Source: Candidatus Sulfotelmatobacter sp. (GTDB lineage: Bacteria; Acidobacteriota; Terriglobia; Terriglobales; Acidobacteriaceae). From it: a DNA stretch of 47,397 nucleotides. Numbering within the stretch: the stretch's first letter is position 1; every line of letters begins with the position of its first letter. Shown piece by piece: positions 35,300-42,913 of the stretch. A program made the translations under genes and the position numbers. The stretch is from NCBI GenBank assembly GCA_030038255.1, contig JASHPH010000298.1, forward strand, positions 1-47,397, read 5' to 3'. The notes beneath the pieces were generated by a model. It made no database searches, was not told where the DNA came from, and saw only the letters and a list, made by a program, of their open reading frames with translations.

Positions 35300-36028
35300 A
35301 TGCATACTCTGGCCACAGAAGAAATTGGCAAGTCCTACCGTGGCCGGCGGGTTGTAAATGGGGTCAGCCTCAACGTCGAGCTGGGCGAAGTTGTTGGATT
35401 ATTAGGCCCTAACGGCGCGGGCAAGACCACAACTTTTTACGCTATCGTTGGCCTGATCCCTCCTGACACTGGCCGCGTGCTGTACGACGGTCAGGACATC
35501 ACTGACGTTCCCATGTACCTGCGCGCGCGCCAGTATGGTATCAGCTATCTGCCGCAAGAAGCTTCGGTCTTCCGCAAACTCACAGTGGAGGAAAACATCC
35601 TCGCCGTGCTCGAGGCGCAGCCGATTTCCTGGCACGAGCGCCGCGAGAAGATGGAAAAGTTTATTGACGAACTCGGACTGGAGCACATCCGCCAGAACCG
35701 CGGATATGCGCTCTCTGGCGGTGAGCGACGGCGCGTGGAAATTGCCCGCTGCCTGTGCATCAGTCCTACATTCATTTTGCTCGACGAGCCTTTTTCGGGG
35801 ATCGACCCGATTGCCGTGCTCGACCTGCAGAAAATCATCAGCAGCCTGCGGGCCAGTGGCATCGGCGTTCTCATCACCGATCACAACGTGCGCGAAACGC
35901 TTTCGGTCACCGACCGGGCGTACATCATCGACGACGGCAGAATCTTCCGTCACGGCGAACCCGGCCAGTTGGCGGGCGACCCGGAAGTGAGAAGGGTGTA
36001 TTTGGGCGAGAGTTTCTCGCTGGTTTGA
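35300..36028 (+). CDS. lptB: LPS export ABC ATPase LptB
   Basis: The 242-residue ATPase of the LptB2FG complex extracts LPS from the inner membrane and pushes it along the Lpt bridge. Walker [10 protein letters not shown] lies near 35-45, the Q-loop is in YLPQEASVF, the signature is [13 protein letters not shown], and Walker B is [16 protein letters not shown]. The switch His is in [19 protein letters not shown] and DHNVRETL are typical of LptB. It follows the LptC/LptA-type gene and precedes rpoN, the usual order. Its permeases LptF/G are not in the window. Confidence 0.95.
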   Translation: MHTLATEEIGKSYRGRRVVNGVSLNVELGEVVGLLGPNGAGKTTTFYAIVGLIPPDTGRVLYDGQDITDVPMYLRARQYGISYLPQEASVFRKLTVEENILAVLEAQPISWHERREKMEKFIDELGLEHIRQNRGYALSGGERRRVEIARCLCISPTFILLDEPFSGIDPIAVLDLQKIISSLRASGIGVLITDHNVRETLSVTDRAYIIDDGRIFRHGEPGQLAGDPEVRRVYLGESFSLV

Positions 36029-36037
36029 AAAAAGCAG

Positions 36038-36123
36038 GTTTCAAAGTTTCAAGGTTTCAGAGTTTCAAAGCAAAACCTGAAGCAGCGAATCATTGAAACT
36101 TTGAGACCCTGAAACTTTGAAAC
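36038..36123. repeat. Word-array hairpin (GTTTCAAAG) abutting the rpoN start codon
   Basis: The left arm starts at 36038 (GTTTCAAAGTTTCAAGG) and the right arm ends at 36123 (GACCCTGAAACTTTGAAAC), the base before the rpoN ATG. The two arms of about 30 bases pair almost throughout. The element is made of repeats of one word and its complement. No ribosome-binding site is visible in front of rpoN, so folding of this hairpin could limit its translation. Confidence 0.75.
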
Positions 36124-37929
36124 ATGGTCCTGTTACAGCACAAACTCAGCGTCAAGCTCGCGCAGCGCCAGATCCTCACGCCTGGCCTGGTGCAGATGGT
36201 CTCTGTCCTTGCGCTCAACAAGCTCGAGCTCAAGGACATGATCAACGCTGAGATGGTCGAGAATCCGGTTCTTGAAGAACTGGAAGACGCGGTCCCCTTG
36301 CTCGACGAGGTTGGCAAGAAAGAAGAAGACCGCGACCGCGCCGCGACGGCCACAACCGAAGAAAATCCCATCACCGCCGTTGAAAAGAAAGATCCGTTCG
36401 AAGAGATCGATTTCGGCTCGTTCTTCCAGGACTATCTCGATCCGGGCTATCGCACGAGCAGCGAAATGGAAGACATCGAGCGGCCGTCGTTCGAAAACTT
36501 CCTCTCCAAGCCGTCGAATCTCACCGACCACCTGGCCTGGCAGCTGGGAGCGTTGAGCTTGCGTCCTCAAGTACGCGAGGCCGCCGAACTGATCATCGGC
36601 AACCTGAATGAAGACGGATATCTGATCGCGAGTGACGACGAACTGCTCGGCGTGGCTCCGCCGGCATCGCCCGAGGCCGACACCGAGACAGCAAAGAACA
36701 TTGTCAGTGAAGCGCAGGCGCTGGGGTTGCAGGAAAACGCCGACGCAGACTCGTACGATTCGGAGTCATCGGGTTCGGTGGAGCTGGCGGCTTCTGCCGA
36801 CGCGGCCGACGCCACGGAGCCAACAACACACGGAATTGCCAATCCCGCCATGGACAGCTCTGCGAAGGAGTCCTTTTCTTCAGGTGACTCGGCCGCTGCG
36901 GTTGCCCCTGCGCCCGAGCCTGCCGAGCGGACTGGCGCTCCAGCGGCTCCGATGTATAAGCCGGGATTTTCCGCCGCCGACTTGCTGGAAGCATTAGAAG
37001 TTGTTCGGCAGCTCGATCCTCCGGGCGTGGGATGCCGTGATCTGCGCGAGTGCCTGCTGGCACAGCTTCGCTATCATCAGGCACAACTCGCTCTGCACAA
37101 GAACGGCAACGGCACGGCACAAGTCCTGCAGGATGCCATCGCGGTGGTCGACCAGCATCTGCGTGACCTGCAGAACAAGCGGCACAAGGAAATCGCCAAA
37201 GCCATCAGCCGCCCCGTCGAAGCCGTCGAGCAGGCGCTGCATTACATTCGCACGCTCGATCCCCGGCCGGGACTGCGCTACAACAAAGTGCAGGCTCGGC
37301 TGATCGAGCCCGACGTCGCATTCGTAAAACACGGCGACGAGTGGCTGGTCATCATGAATGACGAGGACCTGCCGCAGCTTCGGCCGAATCCCGCCTACCG
37401 CAAGCTGGTCACGCGCGACGGCTCGAACGACAAGTCGACGCGCGATTACGTGAAAGAGCGCTACAAGAGCGCCATCCAGCTGATCAAGAACATCGAACAG
37501 CGCAAGCAGACCATCACCAAGGTCTGCTATTCCATCGTCGCCCGCCAGCAGGAATTTCTGGAACGCGGAATCGATTTCCTCAAACCCATGATGATCAAGG
37601 AGGTGGCCGAAGAAATCGGCGTGCATCCTTCGACCGTAAGCCGCGCGGTCGCCAACAAATACGCCCACACGCCACAGGGCGTGTTCGAGCTGCGGTACTT
37701 CTTCAGCGAGAGCGTGCAGGGGCCGGAGGGCGGCGGCACATCGCTGCTCATCCTCAAGCGCCGCGTGAAGAAGCTCATCGAGGAAGAGGATCCCAGCCGT
37801 CCGCTGACCGACGAGCAGATCACCCGCATCCTGCAGTCGCAGGGCATTCAGGTGACCCGCCGCACCGTGGCCAAATACCGCGAAGACATGCGCATCCCGA
37901 GCACGCACCAGCGCCGGGTAAAAAAATAG
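36124..37929 (+). CDS. rpoN: RNA polymerase sigma-54 factor with a long acidic insert
   Basis: Sigma-54 directs RNA polymerase to -24/-12 promoters that need activator ATPases. The N-terminal activator-interacting region (QHKLSVKLAQRQILTPGLVQM) is intact. The C-terminal half shows HPSTVSRAVANKYAHTPQGV (helix-turn-helix) and the RpoN box RRTVAKYRE at about 579-587. The protein has 601 residues against about 480 in E. coli. The excess is a low-complexity Ala/Ser/Asp/Glu stretch at about 178-277 in the core-binding region. It follows lptB and precedes hpf, the classic order. Confidence 0.96.
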   Translation: MVLLQHKLSVKLAQRQILTPGLVQMVSVLALNKLELKDMINAEMVENPVLEELEDAVPLLDEVGKKEEDRDRAATATTEENPITAVEKKDPFEEIDFGSFFQDYLDPGYRTSSEMEDIERPSFENFLSKPSNLTDHLAWQLGALSLRPQVREAAELIIGNLNEDGYLIASDDELLGVAPPASPEADTETAKNIVSEAQALGLQENADADSYDSESSGSVELAASADAADATEPTTHGIANPAMDSSAKESFSSGDSAAAVAPAPEPAERTGAPAAPMYKPGFSAADLLEALEVVRQLDPPGVGCRDLRECLLAQLRYHQAQLALHKNGNGTAQVLQDAIAVVDQHLRDLQNKRHKEIAKAISRPVEAVEQALHYIRTLDPRPGLRYNKVQARLIEPDVAFVKHGDEWLVIMNDEDLPQLRPNPAYRKLVTRDGSNDKSTRDYVKERYKSAIQLIKNIEQRKQTITKVCYSIVARQQEFLERGIDFLKPMMIKEVAEEIGVHPSTVSRAVANKYAHTPQGVFELRYFFSESVQGPEGGGTSLLILKRRVKKLIEEEDPSRPLTDEQITRILQSQGIQVTRRTVAKYREDMRIPSTHQRRVKK

Positions 37930-37933
37930 CGGA

Positions 37934-37989
37934 GGTTTCAAAGTTTCAAGGTGGCAAGGTTTCAAAGAAAAACTTGAAACGTTGAAACC
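37934..37989. repeat. Word-array hairpin downstream of rpoN
   Basis: GGTTTCAAAGTTTCAAG (37934-37950) pairs with CTTGAAACGTTGAAACC (37973-37989) with one mismatch in 17. It uses the same word as the hairpin before rpoN, so the gene is flanked by related elements. It starts 4 bases after the rpoN stop and could act as a terminator-like barrier before hpf, although no T-run follows. Confidence 0.75.
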
Positions 37990-38040
37990 CTGATTAGCCG
38001 TCCCGTTTAATCTGATCAAAATTCTACGGAGGGGGCGCTC

Positions 38041-38667
38041 ATGAACGTGGAGTACACGGGAAGACAATACGAAGTCACCAACGCCATCCGCAAGGAAGTA
38101 GAAACCGGCCTCACGAAAATCCGCAAAATTCTGGGCGACAGATTTGAAACCAAAGTCATCCTCGCCGTCGAGAAGCACCGCCATAAAGCCGAAATTACCA
38201 TCAGCCCGCGCAACGGCCCGCTGGTCGGTCTCGCGCAAGCCAAGGACATGACCATCGCCGTCAACGAAGCGCTCGATCACCTTGAAAAGCAGGCAATTAA
38301 GTACAAAACGCGCTGGCAGGCGAAGAAGCGCTCGGCGCGCAAGACGGAAGAAGTGAAGAAGTGGAATGGCGGCCATCCCGCGCCGCCGTTGGAACCGGAA
38401 GACGACGTACGGACAGCGGTCGGCTCGTCGGAGAAAACGGCCGTTCCCGTTGTGGTGCATAAGTATCCCGCGGTGGCGAAGACCACGGAAGTACATCTGG
38501 TTCGCTCCGATGATGCCGTCGCCATGCGCCCCATGACGCTGGAGGAGGCAATTAAGGAAGCGCACTTCAAGGATCGTGACGTCTTCGTCTTCCGCGATCC
38601 CAAAGGCAAACTGATGGTGCTGCATCGCGCTCGCGACGGCAAAATGCAGCTGATCGAAGTGCCGTAG
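38041..38667 (+). CDS. hpf: Long-form ribosome hibernation-promoting factor
   Basis: Long HPF binds the small ribosomal subunit and joins two 70S ribosomes into inactive 100S dimers in stationary phase. Residues 1-95 form the HPF/YfiA domain (MNVEYTGRQYEVTNAIRKEV, KHRHKAEITI). After a charged linker, about 140-208 form the dimerisation domain (AVAMRPMTLEEAIKEAHFKD, VFVFRDPKGKLMVLHRARDG). GGAGG lies 9 bases before the ATG. The rpoN-hpf order is conserved in many bacteria. Confidence 0.95.
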   Translation: MNVEYTGRQYEVTNAIRKEVETGLTKIRKILGDRFETKVILAVEKHRHKAEITISPRNGPLVGLAQAKDMTIAVNEALDHLEKQAIKYKTRWQAKKRSARKTEEVKKWNGGHPAPPLEPEDDVRTAVGSSEKTAVPVVVHKYPAVAKTTEVHLVRSDDAVAMRPMTLEEAIKEAHFKDRDVFVFRDPKGKLMVLHRARDGKMQLIEVP

Positions 38668-38782
38668 AAGCTTATGTAGGGACAGCCGCCCTCGGTCGGG
38701 GTCCCCGACACGCCCGGTTTTGGCGTGGCGGGGTGATCGGCTGTCCAGCGGCCCAGGTTGATCGGGCCGCAAAGAGTGGGTG

Positions 38783-38820
38783 CCCCACTTCTGGCCGGCT
38801 TTGCCAGAAGTGGGGATTTT
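38783..38820 (+). terminator. Terminator-like hairpin after hpf
   Basis: CCCCACTTCTGGC (38783-38795) and GCCAGAAGTGGGG (38803-38815) form a perfect 13-bp stem with a 7-base loop, followed by ATTTT. It stands about 115 bases after the hpf stop and just before the next gene. Another inverted pair (ACAGCC/GGCTGT) lies upstream at about 38685-38741. Confidence 0.6.
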
Positions 38821-38829
38821 CGAATTGAC

Positions 38830-39342
38830 ATGAACCGCGTGAAGGCAATCGCTAGACCGCTTCTCACCGTTTTGCTGCTGACCAGCTCCGACGCTGCCGA
38901 TACTTGGGTCGTTCGTAACGACGGCGTTGGGCCGGTGAAGGTCGGCATGACGCTCGCTCAACTGAACGTAGCCCTCCACGAAAACTTCATGCCCCCTACC
39001 GACAAAGCGGACCGGGGATGCTTTTATGTAACTCCCGCAAAGCACGCACAGATCTCCCTGATGATCGAGAACGGACATCTCGTTCGGGTCGACGTGGACC
39101 ACCCTGGTATCGCCACGTCAGAAGGTGTTCAGGTTGGAGACTCCGAGCCACGTGCGTTGCAAATCTACGGCAGCAGTCTGACGGTAGAACGACGTGCATA
39201 CATGGAGGAAGAAGGCCACTTCCTAACACTCCGCTCTCGCGATGGCCGACTTGGAATCCGCTTCGAGACAGACCAAGGAAAGATCACGGGGTACTACGCG
39301 GGCAAGTACGACGCCATCCAGTACATCGAAGGCTGTGAATAG
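38830..39342 (+). CDS. Small exported protein, function unknown
   Basis: The ATG at 38830 (MNRVKAIARPLLTVLLLTSS) starts a signal peptide; 24 more codons are open upstream but cover the hairpin. The mature part of about 145 residues has the pattern VVRNDGVGPVKVGMTLAQLN, GCFYVTPAKHAQISLMIENG, VRVDVDHPGIATSEGVQVGD and IRFETDQGKITGYYAGKYD. This resembles a small family of periplasmic proteins built on a repeated beta-alpha unit (VKVGMTLAQ...VGD). The function is unknown. The three Cys at positions such as RGCFY and EGCE may form a disulphide. It begins the set of genes that separates hpf from rapZ. Confidence 0.7.
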   Translation: MNRVKAIARPLLTVLLLTSSDAADTWVVRNDGVGPVKVGMTLAQLNVALHENFMPPTDKADRGCFYVTPAKHAQISLMIENGHLVRVDVDHPGIATSEGVQVGDSEPRALQIYGSSLTVERRAYMEEEGHFLTLRSRDGRLGIRFETDQGKITGYYAGKYDAIQYIEGCE

Positions 39343-39355
39343 CAGCCGGTGAACG

Positions 39356-39715
39356 ATGTCGAACGTAATAAGAACCCGTTTCGTTATCGCCGTTCAAGAC
39401 CTACAGAAATCAGCGGCCTTCTATCGCGGCGTCCTCGGCTTTCAGATACACAAGGTTCCCGATCCCGGTTTCCTCCTCTACACAAACGGCAATTGCACAA
39501 TTTTCGCGGGCCTCTGTCCCGGGTCGCTGCCTCCCTCTGAACTCGGAGACCATTCCTATTTTGCTTATCTCGAGGTCGACGAGATCGACGCTTTTTACGA
39601 TCTCGTTCGCTCCAAAGGGGCGACCATTTGCAAGACGCTGCGCGACGAGCCTTGGGGAATGCGGGAGTTTGGCCTCGTCACAGCCGATGGGCATCGCATC
39701 ATGTTCGCTTCGTAG
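39356..39715 (+). CDS. VOC-superfamily protein (glyoxalase/dioxygenase fold)
   Basis: The 119 residues form one VOC domain. The N-terminal half is RFVIAVQDLQKSAAFYRGVLGF, then FLLYTNGNCTIFAGLCPGS. The C-terminal half is FAYLEVDEIDAFYDLVRSKG, ending EFGLVTADGHRIMFAS. VOC proteins include glyoxalase I, extradiol dioxygenases and antibiotic-resistance proteins. The metal-binding His/Glu of catalytic members cannot be placed with confidence, so the substrate is open. It starts 13 bases after the preceding stop, probably in the same transcript. Confidence 0.82.
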   Translation: MSNVIRTRFVIAVQDLQKSAAFYRGVLGFQIHKVPDPGFLLYTNGNCTIFAGLCPGSLPPSELGDHSYFAYLEVDEIDAFYDLVRSKGATICKTLRDEPWGMREFGLVTADGHRIMFAS

Positions 39716-39793
39716 ATGGCGAAATAAGCCCTATTGATGCGTTTTAGCGCCGATTCATCGCGTGCTAGAATTCGCGCCTCGAGGAATTTCGCC

Positions 39794-40705
39794 ATGAGGA
39801 ATTGCATGCGCACTAGCACCCTAGCCGCCCTCCTGTGTCTGACTTTTGTCGTGAGGCCTCAGTTTGTTTCCGCCCAGTCCGCACCATCCTCGACGAAGTT
39901 GTCTGTGCGTTGGGAAGAACTCACTGCCTCGGATTTCCGCGAAGGCATCCGTCGCTCGCAAGGGACCTGCCTGCTGTCCTTCGGTATTCTCGAGAAACAC
40001 GGTCCGCATCTGCCGCTCGGCACCGATCTGCTCGATGTTCGTTATGCCGCTCTGCACGCAGCCGAGCAGGAGTATGCCATCGTATTTCCGGAATATTATT
40101 TCGGCCAGATTGCCGAAGCGCGCCACGAACCCGGTACCATCGCCTACAGCCGCAGTCTGCAACTCGGTCTGCTGCAGGAAACCACCGATGAGATGGCCCG
40201 CAACGGGTGCAAGAAAGTTCTGATCGTCAACGGCCACGGCGGCAACGAGCACCTTCTGCCCTACTTTGCACAAACGCAACTCGATAAGCCGCACGACTAC
40301 GTCGTTTACGTGTTCGACGAGCGCACGCCGGCCAGCGGCGGTCCTCCGAAGAGATCAAAAGAGAAAGTCGACTGGCACGCCGGCGAGGACGAGACCTCGA
40401 AGATGATGATCGCGCGGCCAGACACTGTGCATCTGGACCGCGCAAACCAGGAGTCCGGGGCGGATCAGGCACGGCAGAAAATTCCGGACGATGTTTACAC
40501 GGGAATCTGGTGGTATACGCGCTTCCCGTACCACTACTCGGGCGATGGGTCGGCCGCCACGAAGGAACTGGGCGAATTCCAAATGAACTGGTGGATTGAC
40601 ATGCTGGTAAAGACAATCCGTGCCATCAAGGCCGCCGACGTCAGCCTGAAGCTACAAAACGAATTTTACGAGAAGAGCGCCCACCCGCTGGACACGCAGC
40701 CGTAA
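39794..40705 (+). CDS. Exported creatininase-family amidohydrolase
   Basis: I chose the ATG at 39794 (MRNCMRTSTLAALLCLTFVV) because GAGGA lies about 10 bases upstream and a signal peptide follows, cut near FVSAQS. A frame 20 codons longer is not supported. The mature enzyme keeps the creatininase metal motifs: GILEKHGPHLPLGTDLLD (Glu, His, Asp), NGHGGNEHLLPYF and DWHAGEDETSKMM. The family hydrolyses cyclic or linear amides such as creatinine, formamides and mycofactocin precursors. An exported form is less common. The substrate is unknown. The gene converges on mbfA; a strong hairpin separates the two stops. Confidence 0.85.
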   Translation: MRNCMRTSTLAALLCLTFVVRPQFVSAQSAPSSTKLSVRWEELTASDFREGIRRSQGTCLLSFGILEKHGPHLPLGTDLLDVRYAALHAAEQEYAIVFPEYYFGQIAEARHEPGTIAYSRSLQLGLLQETTDEMARNGCKKVLIVNGHGGNEHLLPYFAQTQLDKPHDYVVYVFDERTPASGGPPKRSKEKVDWHAGEDETSKMMIARPDTVHLDRANQESGADQARQKIPDDVYTGIWWYTRFPYHYSGDGSAATKELGEFQMNWWIDMLVKTIRAIKAADVSLKLQNEFYEKSAHPLDTQP

Positions 40706-40708
40706 CGA

Positions 40709-40779
40709 TGAGCAATCAGCATTCAGCGCTCAGCATTCAGCCCAGCTCGGATGGACTGAGCGCTGAGTGCTGATTGCTC
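40709..40779. terminator. 24-bp inverted repeat between converging genes
   Basis: GAGCAATCAGCATTCAGCGC begins at 40709 and its inverted copy ends at 40779; the 24-base arms differ at one position. It starts three bases after the creatininase-like gene stop and ends directly at the mbfA stop, so it can end transcription from both sides. It uses the redundant word CAGCGCTCAG, like the other word-array hairpins. No clear T-run is present. Confidence 0.65.
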
Positions 40780-41736
40780 CTACGAGCTCCCGATCAGCAC
40801 GCCGGTAATAAACACGAGCACGCCGCCCAGGCCAACCTGCAATGCGGCCGTGACCCAGGGAGTATCCATGTAGCGCCTGCGGACCCATGTGATGGCACCC
40901 AGTTCGCCGAGCACGACGGCGCCTGCTGCCCACAGCGCCAGCCGGAAGTCGCTAATCAGGAACGGCAGTGTGTGGCCGATGCCGCCCACCGCGGTCATCG
41001 CCCCGCAAATCAGCCCGCGCACCCAGGGATGACCGCGGCCCGTCAGGCTGCCATCATCGGAGAGAGCTTCGGCAAATCCCATGCTGATGCCCGCCCCGGC
41101 CGACGCAGCCAACCCCACCAGAAATGCGTCCCAGCTCTTCTGTGTCGCGAGCGCGGCCGCGAACACCGGCGCGAGCGTCGAGACCGAACCGTCCATCAGC
41201 CCGGCCAGCCCCGGCTGCACGATTTGCAGCACGAATAACCGCCGCTGGGCCTGCTCTTCCGTGGCCTTGACGCTGTCCGGCAACTTCTCTTTATCCAATT
41301 CCTGAGCGCGTACTTCATGCGACCGCTCTTCATTCGCCAAGTCGTCCAGAAGTTGCCGGATGCTGGCGTCCCGCGTGCGCGCCGCAGCCTTTTCATAAAA
41401 CCGGCGAGTCTCAACCTCCATCGCGCTGGCCTCTTTGCGGACGGCTTCGATGCGCAGCGGACGCACCAGCCACAACGCCGGGCGCTCGACAAAGCCGCGC
41501 ACGTCCTGCCGGCGGATCAGCGGAATGTGTTCGCCGAACTTTTTTTGGAAGAGTTCCAGCAGCCGCCGCCGATGACCCGATTCCTCTTCGCGCATGCCCT
41601 CGAACACGGAAGCGGTTGCGGGATAATCCTGCCGCAAACCCTCGGCAAAGTCAGCGTAAACTCGTTCGTCTTCCTCTTCCAGGCCAATGGCCAGGGCCAA
41701 CACCTCTCGCTCGGTGAGATCTTCAAATTTTTTCAT
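40780..41736 (-). CDS. mbfA: Membrane-bound ferritin MbfA (ferritin-like plus VIT domain)
   Basis: The 318 residues fuse two domains. Residues about 1-150 are ferritin/erythrin-like with [35 protein letters not shown] and [13 protein letters not shown], the ExxH di-iron ligands. Residues about 165-318 are a VIT1/CCC1 membrane domain ([33 protein letters not shown]) with about five helices. In Bradyrhizobium and Agrobacterium, MbfA exports iron and protects against peroxide. Here it probably removes iron, and its promoter would be expected to respond to iron (Irr or Fur type), but no such box could be confirmed. It is on the opposite strand from rapZ. Confidence 0.9.
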   Translation of the reverse strand: MKKFEDLTEREVLALAIGLEEEDERVYADFAEGLRQDYPATASVFEGMREEESGHRRRLLELFQKKFGEHIPLIRRQDVRGFVERPALWLVRPLRIEAVRKEASAMEVETRRFYEKAAARTRDASIRQLLDDLANEERSHEVRAQELDKEKLPDSVKATEEQAQRRLFVLQIVQPGLAGLMDGSVSTLAPVFAAALATQKSWDAFLVGLAASAGAGISMGFAEALSDDGSLTGRGHPWVRGLICGAMTAVGGIGHTLPFLISDFRLALWAAGAVVLGELGAITWVRRRYMDTPWVTAALQVGLGGVLVFITGVLIGSS

Positions 41737-41872
41737 GACGCGATAGATTACCTGCCCTGCGGAGCAGAGGCAATCCGGATTTCGCTGCCGGTTCCCCGCG
41801 AACTGAGTGGTATCTCAGTTGCCAATCATGACCGGAGGTCGTCGGCTGCGCTTCGATGCTACTATCCACTTC

Positions 41873-42805
41873 ATGAAGCCCCGGAAGTCACCCGGCCGTG
41901 CGCGGAAGGCGTCCAAGACCGATGGGAAAAGACCCTCCCGCGACGGACGTCATTCGCCCGAACTGGTGATCATCACGGGCATGAGCGGCTCTGGGAAGGC
42001 CTCCGTGCTGAAGGCGTTTGAAGACCTCGGCTATTACTGCGTCGATAATCTTCCGGTCGAATTGATCCCACAGTTTGCAGACCTGGCCCTGCAGTCGCGA
42101 GAGATTCGCCGCACCGCCCTGGTAGTGGACGTACGTGAAGGCTCGAAGCTGGAAAAGTTGCCGGGAATCTTGAAGTCCGTCCGCCGCATTATTCCTACTA
42201 AGGTCGTCTTCCTGGAAGCATCAGACGCTGTTCTGCTACGGCGTTTCAGCGAAACCCGCCGGCCTCATCCGCTCGGCACAGACGCGCCCGTCAAGGCGGC
42301 GCTCAAGGCGGAGCGTCGCCGCCTGGGCGCGATCCGCCGGCACGCCGATCTGGTCATCGACACGTCCAAGTTCAACGTGCACGAGCTGCGCGCCCATATC
42401 AACCAGCGCTTTCACGAAAAATCCGCGGAGCAGAGCATTCTGGTTTCGAGCGTCAGCTTCGGATTCCGCCAGGGCGTGCCGGAAGACGCGGACCTGCTTT
42501 TCGACGTGCGTTTCCTGCCCAATCCTCACTTCGTGCCAGAGTTCCGGCCGCTGACCGGGCGGCATCCCCGTGTGGCCAAGTACATTCGGTCATTTCCGCA
42601 GACGCGGGAGTTCATTTCGCGCATTTCCGATCTGCTCATTTATCTGCTTCCGCACTACATTCGTGAAGGAAAGAGTTACCTTACGATCGCCTTCGGCTGC
42701 ACGGGAGGGCAGCACCGTTCCGTCATGATTGCCGAGGATGTCGGCAAGCATCTTCGCCGCGCTGGATACCGAGTAAAGGTGGTTCATCGCGACAGCCCGA
42801 AGTAA
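41873..42805 (+). CDS. rapZ: RNase adapter / P-loop NTPase RapZ
   Basis: RapZ guides RNase E to the small RNA GlmZ in E. coli; outside enterobacteria its role is less clear. Residues about 31-45 carry the P-loop ITGMSGSGKASV, in which the residue after the Lys is Ala43 instead of Ser/Thr. FEDLGYYCVDNLPVELIPQ follows, then FLEASDAVLLRRFSETRRPHPL. The C-terminal RNA-binding domain has SVSFGFRQGVPEDADLLFDV, DVRFLPNPHFVPEFR and FGCTGGQHRSVMIAEDV. The start is uncertain: ATG 41828 and GTG 41807 are also in frame and none has a clear ribosome site. In many bacteria it follows rpoN/hpf, as here after the inserted genes. Confidence 0.93.
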   Translation: MKPRKSPGRARKASKTDGKRPSRDGRHSPELVIITGMSGSGKASVLKAFEDLGYYCVDNLPVELIPQFADLALQSREIRRTALVVDVREGSKLEKLPGILKSVRRIIPTKVVFLEASDAVLLRRFSETRRPHPLGTDAPVKAALKAERRRLGAIRRHADLVIDTSKFNVHELRAHINQRFHEKSAEQSILVSSVSFGFRQGVPEDADLLFDVRFLPNPHFVPEFRPLTGRHPRVAKYIRSFPQTREFISRISDLLIYLLPHYIREGKSYLTIAFGCTGGQHRSVMIAEDVGKHLRRAGYRVKVVHRDSPK

Positions 42806-42913
42806 CAGTCGGGACCGCCATATCCGGCTCGGAACTCAATTAGAATAAGGCTAGCACCTCATGTCCATTCAACCGGCAGCCAGGCTTTGCGGCCCGTTGC
42901 GCCAGGGAGTCTC

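Noticed and set aside
36994-39102. Long minus-strand frame of 702 residues
   Set aside because: It lies opposite rpoN and hpf and has no recognisable domain; the plus-strand genes explain the sequence.
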